Source: Bacteroidota bacterium (GTDB taxonomy: Bacteria; Bacteroidota; Bacteroidia; Chitinophagales; JADIYW01). From it: DNA of 52,421 nucleotides. A model generated the notes under the pieces. It worked only from the letters and a program-made list of their open reading frames with translations. It was not told the origin of the DNA and did no database searches. Positions 50,583-52,421 of this stretch are shown piece by piece. The stretch lies in the NCBI GenBank assembly GCA_020436225.1, contig JAGQYE010000009.1, positions 1-52,421 on the forward strand. The letters are read 5' to 3'. Position numbers and translations under genes: made by a program. Positions within the stretch are counted from its first letter, which is position 1, and each line of letters starts with the position of its first letter.

Positions 50583-51608
50583 TTAGATATTATTTGGATT
50601 TAATGCACCTTCGCCTAAATCTACTTTAACGCCTTCTAATTGTTTCATTTGCTTTTTGACATCCAATATCATCTTACTCCATTCGTAATGATTTTGGTTG
50701 ATTACAGAATGATGTGAAATTTTACTTGGACCTTCTATTACCCAATCGCTGGTTTTCTTTTTTTCAAAGCGACAAGTATTGCAAATAAAGCTTTCTACTT
50801 CGCCCCATCTATCTTTTCTTGCTGTTACACGCAGTACATCATCTCCTTTTAGCCATAAGCGCACTTTTCCGGTACAATTTTCTGTTTTACAATCGCGATG
50901 TGCATCAACAGGTTTGGTAAACCAAACTCTACTTTTGAATCGGAACGTTCTATCTGTTAATGCACCAACCGGACAAACATCTATCACATTTCCTGAGAAA
51001 TCATTATCGATTGCTTTTTCAATGTAGGTAGAGATTTCTGATTCGTATCCACGATTTAATACACCGTGAACGCGATTATCCGTGATTTGGTCGCATACTT
51101 TTACACATCGATAACACAATATGCATCGATTCATATTGAGTTTTATTTTATCGCCTAAATCATCAGCATCAAACGTGCGTTTTCTGAATTTGAATCGCGA
51201 TTCTTCATCTCCATTTTCATAACTTAAGTCTTGAAGATGACATTCGCCTGCTTGGTCGCACACCGGACAATCCAAAGGATGATTAATCAACAAAAACTCT
51301 ACAACGCCTTTACGAGCTTCTAATAATTCCGGAGAAGTTACGTTTTTGACTACCATGCCATCCATTACATTGGTTCGGCAGCTGGCTACCGGTTTGGGCA
51401 TTGGTCGCGGATCTTTTGTGGAGCCTTGTGTTACGCTTACGATGCAAGTTCTGCAATAGCCACCTGTTGTTTTTAATTTGGAATAATAACACATGGTTGG
51501 TGGCGCAATATTAGTTCCGTATTGTTCGTCTATCATTCTGGCTGCGTGCAAAATAGTAGTACCATCCGGAACATCTATGGTAATATCGTCGATTGTTACT
51601 TTAGCCAT
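50583..51608 (-). CDS. nuoG: NADH-quinone oxidoreductase subunit G, short form
   Basis: This iron-sulfur subunit of the NADH-dehydrogenase arm has 341 residues from the chosen ATG at 51608; an ATG at 51632 would add eight atypical residues. It has the [2Fe-2S] cysteines Cys40, 52, 55 and 77, the His-Cys3 cluster (His110, Cys114, 117, 123 in HPLDCPVCDQAGEC), the [4Fe-4S] set Cys162, 165, 168 and 212, and a further group Cys239, 244, 275, 278. The molybdopterin-like domain of E. coli NuoG (908 residues) is absent, which is usual for Bacteroidota. It is the first gene of this nuo operon; nuoABCDEF are not upstream. Confidence 0.95.
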   Translation of the reverse strand: MAKVTIDDITIDVPDGTTILHAARMIDEQYGTNIAPPTMCYYSKLKTTGGYCRTCIVSVTQGSTKDPRPMPKPVASCRTNVMDGMVVKNVTSPELLEARKGVVEFLLINHPLDCPVCDQAGECHLQDLSYENGDEESRFKFRKRTFDADDLGDKIKLNMNRCILCYRCVKVCDQITDNRVHGVLNRGYESEISTYIEKAIDNDFSGNVIDVCPVGALTDRTFRFKSRVWFTKPVDAHRDCKTENCTGKVRLWLKGDDVLRVTARKDRWGEVESFICNTCRFEKKKTSDWVIEGPSKISHHSVINQNHYEWSKMILDVKKQMKQLEGVKVDLGEGALNPNNI

Positions 51609-51621
51609 ATCAATAAAAACA

Positions 51622-51629
51622 CAAAAATA
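51622..51629 (-). promoter_or_regulatory. -7 promoter box of the nuoG operon
   Basis: The minus strand reads TATTTTTG, an exact TAnnTTTG match, ending 13 nt before the nuoG ATG at 51608. It supports that start and shows that the operon begins at nuoG. Confidence 0.55.
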
Positions 51630-51771
51630 CAATTCTATTACGACTAAAGCGAAAAGAAAGTAGAATAAATTAGGTAAATTAACCTAAGTTGTTATTTCTA
51701 TTTTGATTTTGTTGATATCTTTCTTTCTGTTATTTGAACTAAAATATCTCTTAAGAAATTGAAACACAAGA

Positions 51772-52421
51772 CTATTGATACTGATAATGATTTAAGTCAG
51801 ATTTTTTGCTGAATTTTCTTGATTCGGCAACAGTTAATGGACGCAAAAATGGTGCATCGCCGAATTTATCAAAATAGTAAGAATTAGAAGTGCCGCAATT
51901 ATTATTATAAAACACAGTATTATCTTGATGTTTCAAAATATATTCGAAATATTTATCGTGTTCCTCTTGTTTGATTTCTACTTGAATTGCTTTGCGTTTT
52001 CGTTTCTCTTTCAACACACGCATAATATGTGTCATTTGAACCTCTATCATCGTAAACCAAGATAATCCTGAAGCACTATAAGGTCCAAAAATGATAAAGA
52101 AGTTCGGAAAATTTGGCACAGCACAACCTTGATAGGCTTGCAATCTATTTTGTCCCCAAAATGCACCTAACTCTAACTTATTTTTTCCATATAATTCATA
52201 ATTCAGATAGTTGCTGTTTTTCATAACATTAAAACCTGTAGCAGCAATTAGCACATCAATTTTTCTTTCTTTTCCATCTGATGTAATAATGCCGTTTGCT
52301 GTTATTTCTTGAATAGATTCTGTAACTAATTCAACATTTTTTCTATTAAAAGTTGCAAAATACGTACTTGAAAAACTTGGTCGCTTACAACCAAATCCAT
52401 ATTTAGGCGTCAGTTTTTCTC
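51772..52421 (-). CDS. Flavin-containing / Baeyer-Villiger-type monooxygenase, C-terminal part
   Basis: The frame is open to the right edge of the window, so the N-terminal FAD and NADPH Rossmann motifs lie outside. The visible 215 residues begin KLTPKYGFGCKRPSFSSTYFATFNR, typical of the class B flavoprotein monooxygenases (compare L-T-P-x-Y-x-x-G-C-K-R). The second-half ATG motif VLIAATGFN and the segment NFPNFFIIFGPYSASGLSWFTMIEVQMTHIM follow. Such enzymes insert oxygen into ketones or oxidise heteroatoms using NADPH and O2. The substrate is unknown. It lies 140 bp from the nuoG operon on the same strand, in the place where nuoF might be expected. Confidence 0.85.
   Translation of the reverse strand, partial: EKLTPKYGFGCKRPSFSSTYFATFNRKNVELVTESIQEITANGIITSDGKERKIDVLIAATGFNVMKNSNYLNYELYGKNKLELGAFWGQNRLQAYQGCAVPNFPNFFIIFGPYSASGLSWFTMIEVQMTHIMRVLKEKRKRKAIQVEIKQEEHDKYFEYILKHQDNTVFYNNNCGTSNSYYFDKFGDAPFLRPLTVAESRKFSKKSDLNHYQYQ

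Noticed and set aside
50583-51608. NuoG truncated by a frameshift or deletion
   Set aside because: The short form without the molybdopterin-like domain is normal in this phylum, the cysteine sets are complete, and nuoH follows at a normal distance.

Overview
The window is chromosomal DNA from a low-GC member of the Bacteroidota. Support comes from several directions: AT-rich intergenic DNA, start codons without Shine-Dalgarno sequences, promoter boxes of the Bacteroidota type (TAnnTTTG), many lipobox proteins, a type IX secretion (T9SS) sorting domain, a lipidated TamA-like protein (TamL), a short NuoG, and gliding/T9SS-style OmpA-propeller proteins. The genes suggest an aerobic heterotroph that degrades fatty acids or amino acids (acyl-CoA dehydrogenases, enoyl-CoA hydratase, methylmalonyl-CoA mutase subunit, complex I). 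I cannot name the genus.

Layout. Bases 1-1137 hold the end of a surface-type protein and a small lipoprotein. Bases 1170-4919 are a translation operon, thrS - four-helix-bundle gene - infC - rpmI - rplT, ending in a strong terminator. Bases 5088-7819 carry a glycerolipid acyltransferase overlapping gpsA. Bases 7841-9999 hold an SRPBCC protein, an esterase and an RlpA-SPOR protein. Bases 10090-14578 (minus strand) hold two adjacent, complementary acyl-CoA dehydrogenase subunits and a GMC oxidoreductase. Bases 12630-12982 and 14579-16485 are repeat-rich accessory DNA with a transposase remnant and a PD-(D/E)XK nuclease gene. Bases 16486-21013 hold a short methylmalonyl-CoA mutase small subunit and a large mosaic OmpA protein. 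Bases 21109-27653 hold a secreted protein, an SPOUT rRNA methyltransferase, TamL, a T9SS FG-GAP protein and tRNA-Cys. Bases 27720-35670 hold folB, a glutaryl-CoA-dehydrogenase-like enzyme, dnaB, a small coiled-coil protein, recJ, lptB, an esterase lipoprotein and tRNA-Glu. Bases 35846-39798 hold gap-pgk, a QueD/PTPS-type enzyme and holB. Bases 39794-51629 are a minus-strand respiratory run, nuoGHIJK - OmpA lipoprotein - nuoLMN - enoyl-CoA hydratase - fumC. The window ends inside a flavin monooxygenase gene.

Most of the window is conserved housekeeping. The most notable points are: (1) a pair of acyl-CoA dehydrogenase genes whose lost motifs are complementary, suggesting an obligate heteromer; (2) a stand-alone four-helix-bundle gene in a translation operon, flanked by inverted heptanucleotide repeats; (3) a repeat-dense region (at least five REP-like palindromes and three copies of a second repeat) around a nuclease gene; (4) an OmpA lipoprotein inside a nuo operon that itself starts at nuoG; and (5) several promoter boxes so close to start codons that leaderless transcripts are likely. 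I did not find a clearly new multi-gene system. No CRISPR array, prophage, rRNA or origin was seen.
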